A DNA stretch of 64,000 bases from an uncultured Eudoraea sp. (GTDB taxonomy: Bacteria; Bacteroidota; Bacteroidia; Flavobacteriales; Flavobacteriaceae): NCBI RefSeq assembly GCF_947260015.1, contig NZ_CAMYOM010000005.1, forward strand, positions 62,001 to 126,000. The letters are read 5' to 3'. The notes under the pieces are model-generated. The model had not been told where the DNA came from. It was given only the letters and a program-made list of their open reading frames with translations, and did not search any database. A program made the translations under genes and the position numbers. Shown here piece by piece: positions 62,828 through 64,000 of this stretch (position 1 is its first letter; every line of letters begins with the position of its first letter).

Positions 62828-64000
62828 TTAGTATTTTAGCCATCTGTACAGTTCTTTATAAGTAGGTTTTTTACCATACATTAAAATTCCCACCCGGTAG
62901 ATTTTAGCAGCAAGCCATACGATAGCAATAAAAGTTACAATTAAGCATATAATGGATAGAATTACCTGCCACAATGGAACCCCGCCTTCTCCAATCCCTC
63001 CGGGTAAACGCATCAGCATAACAATTGGTGAGGTTAACGGAAATAGTGAAAACGCAACAGCAATAGGACCATTGGGGTTGCTAAATACGGAAAAGAATCC
63101 AACATAAATGGCCAACATTAAAGGAAGTATTATAGGAAAAATAAATTGCTGAGTATCTGTCTCGTTATCCACCGCTGCCCCAATAGCGGCATAAATTGAG
63201 CTATAAATTAAATATCCGAGAATAAAATACACCAAAAAAAGAGAAATAAGCATAAACCAAGGTATCTCCAGGAATTCGATTGCATACAATTGCATTGTAT
63301 CTGGCGCTGGTGGTAAAGGCGAAATACTATTCATAGGATTCGGAGATGTGCCAGATTGATCACTCAGACCCGTCAGATCAATTCCAAAAACTAAAAAAAC
63401 TACAAAAAGCAACAAGGATGCAGAAATTATCCAGATTGTAAATTGTGTTATTCCCGCTAAGGAAGTCCCGATAATTTTACCTAACATTAATTGAAATGGT
63501 TTTACTGATGAGATTATTACTTCAATAATACGACTCGTTTTCTCTTCAATAACACTGCGCATCACAAAACCACCGTAAATTATAATAAACATCATTATCA
63601 AATAACCAAAACCGCCCCCCACAAAGGCTTTCATTTCATTTATCCCCTTTAAATTCTGTTCTCCTGTGAAAGTTGCTATATTAATTTCGAATCTGTCATT
63701 TATTGTAGTAAATTCCTCTGTAGAAACCCCAATATCTATAAGTTTTCTTTGTCTTAAGCGTTCTTCAAATATATATTCCAAAGGATCCAGAACAGAACTA
63801 TTTGGAGCTTCTTTTGAATAAAAGTAAGAACTTTGGGCTACCTCTTCAAGGTCGCTGTGATTAGGAATATGTAAAAGACCGGAAAAGCCAAGACTTAAAG
63901 TAGAATCCTTAGCGGCTTGCAATGACAAATCTTTAAAAAAAATATAGGAAGTTCTTTCGGTAGTATTAAAGTCATTAGAAAAATAATCACTTTCATTAAA
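62828..64000 (-). CDS. ABC-2 type transporter permease (NatB-like), 5'-truncated by window edge
   Basis: The frame is open to the window end (TTTAATGAAAGTGAT on the minus strand), so the N-terminus is missing; the TTG at 63928 is internal. The 390 visible residues have a periplasmic domain (to about residue 100 of the visible part) and then six hydrophobic segments, with RSVIEEKTSRIIEVIISSVKPFQLMLGKI, the hallmark of NatB/YhaP-type ABC-2 permeases. Probably an exporter partner of an ATPase located further out. The C-terminus (YRVGILMYGKKPTYKELYRWLKY) looks complete. The MscS remnant follows at once. Confidence 0.9.
   Translation of the reverse strand, partial: FNESDYFSNDFNTTERTSYIFFKDLSLQAAKDSTLSLGFSGLLHIPNHSDLEEVAQSSYFYSKEAPNSSVLDPLEYIFEERLRQRKLIDIGVSTEEFTTINDRFEINIATFTGEQNLKGINEMKAFVGGGFGYLIMMFIIIYGGFVMRSVIEEKTSRIIEVIISSVKPFQLMLGKIIGTSLAGITQFTIWIISASLLLFVVFLVFGIDLTGLSDQSGTSPNPMNSISPLPPAPDTMQLYAIEFLEIPWFMLISLFLVYFILGYLIYSSIYAAIGAAVDNETDTQQFIFPIILPLMLAIYVGFFSVFSNPNGPIAVAFSLFPLTSPIVMLMRLPGGIGEGGVPLWQVILSIICLIVTFIAIVWLAAKIYRVGILMYGKKPTYKELYRWLKY

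Noticed and set aside
1-64000. tRNA, rRNA, CRISPR arrays, prophage, defence islands and biosynthetic clusters
   Set aside because: All longer intergenic regions were read on both strands; none shows a cloverleaf, repeat-spacer pattern, integrase, capsid, nuclease-helicase defence set or NRPS/PKS-type gene.

Overview
The window is a stretch of an AT-rich chromosome from a member of the Bacteroidetes, almost certainly the family Flavobacteriaceae. This rests on several things seen together: two secreted proteins with the type B sorting domain of the type IX secretion system (gliding-motility C-terminal signature), TonB-dependent receptors, Bacteroidetes-only families (DUF349, DUF5606, DUF3276, the long form of NusB), A-rich stretches instead of Shine-Dalgarno sites before starts, and promoters of the TTTG / TAnnTTTG type. 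No genus is claimed.

Layout. 1-5.6 kb: end of a TPR protein, two tandem DUF368 (undecaprenyl-phosphate translocase family) genes overlapping aroE, then a DUF349 repeat protein. 5.9-8.7 kb: a small membrane protein, a broken SGNH hydrolase and a GH20 hexosaminidase lipoprotein. 8.7-11.1 kb: DUF5606, def and ruvX on the minus strand, divergent from dapD. 11.2-15.1 kb: three glycosyltransferase genes (LPS/surface glycan type), the middle one an in-frame GT2-GT9 fusion. 15.1-20.1 kb: tsaC/sua5, cca-type nucleotidyltransferase, heme A synthase, a pRiA4b ORF-3-like protein and an NdpA-like nucleoid protein. 20.1-23.0 kb: a minus-strand protein with kinase-like motifs and a two-gene ABC transporter. 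23.1-27.6 kb: two adjacent T9SS cargo proteins. 27.6-37.4 kb: uvrB, a small heat shock protein, TerB-like and DUF1456 proteins, sucC, a Lon-substrate-binding-domain protein, lysA, a periplasmic thioredoxin and guaB. 37.6-46.5 kb: two TonB-dependent receptors around HMG-CoA lyase, a LysE exporter, a Dabb protein and pyrD. 46.7-60.5 kb: pepT, a YdeI-type protein, the nusB-DUF1573-yajC operon, an ABC exporter, DUF3276, redox proteins, a dual-domain immunophilin, an M28 peptidase coupled to PPK2, and a secreted six-cysteine protein. 60.5-64 kb: a sigma-54 activator without a DNA-binding domain, a DUF6268 barrel, a remnant of an MscS channel and an ABC permease that runs off the window.

Most genes are housekeeping (amino acid, nucleotide, tRNA, DNA repair, protein maturation) or envelope functions and look vertically inherited. 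I see no rRNA or tRNA gene, CRISPR array, prophage, integrase, insertion sequence, restriction or defence module, or biosynthetic gene cluster. The points most worth a second look are small: gene decay events (SGNH hydrolase, MscS), a glycosyltransferase fusion, an unannotated protein with the motif order of an APH-like kinase, a 27-codon membrane ORF with its own hairpin, and paired inverted repeats before a FecA-like receptor.
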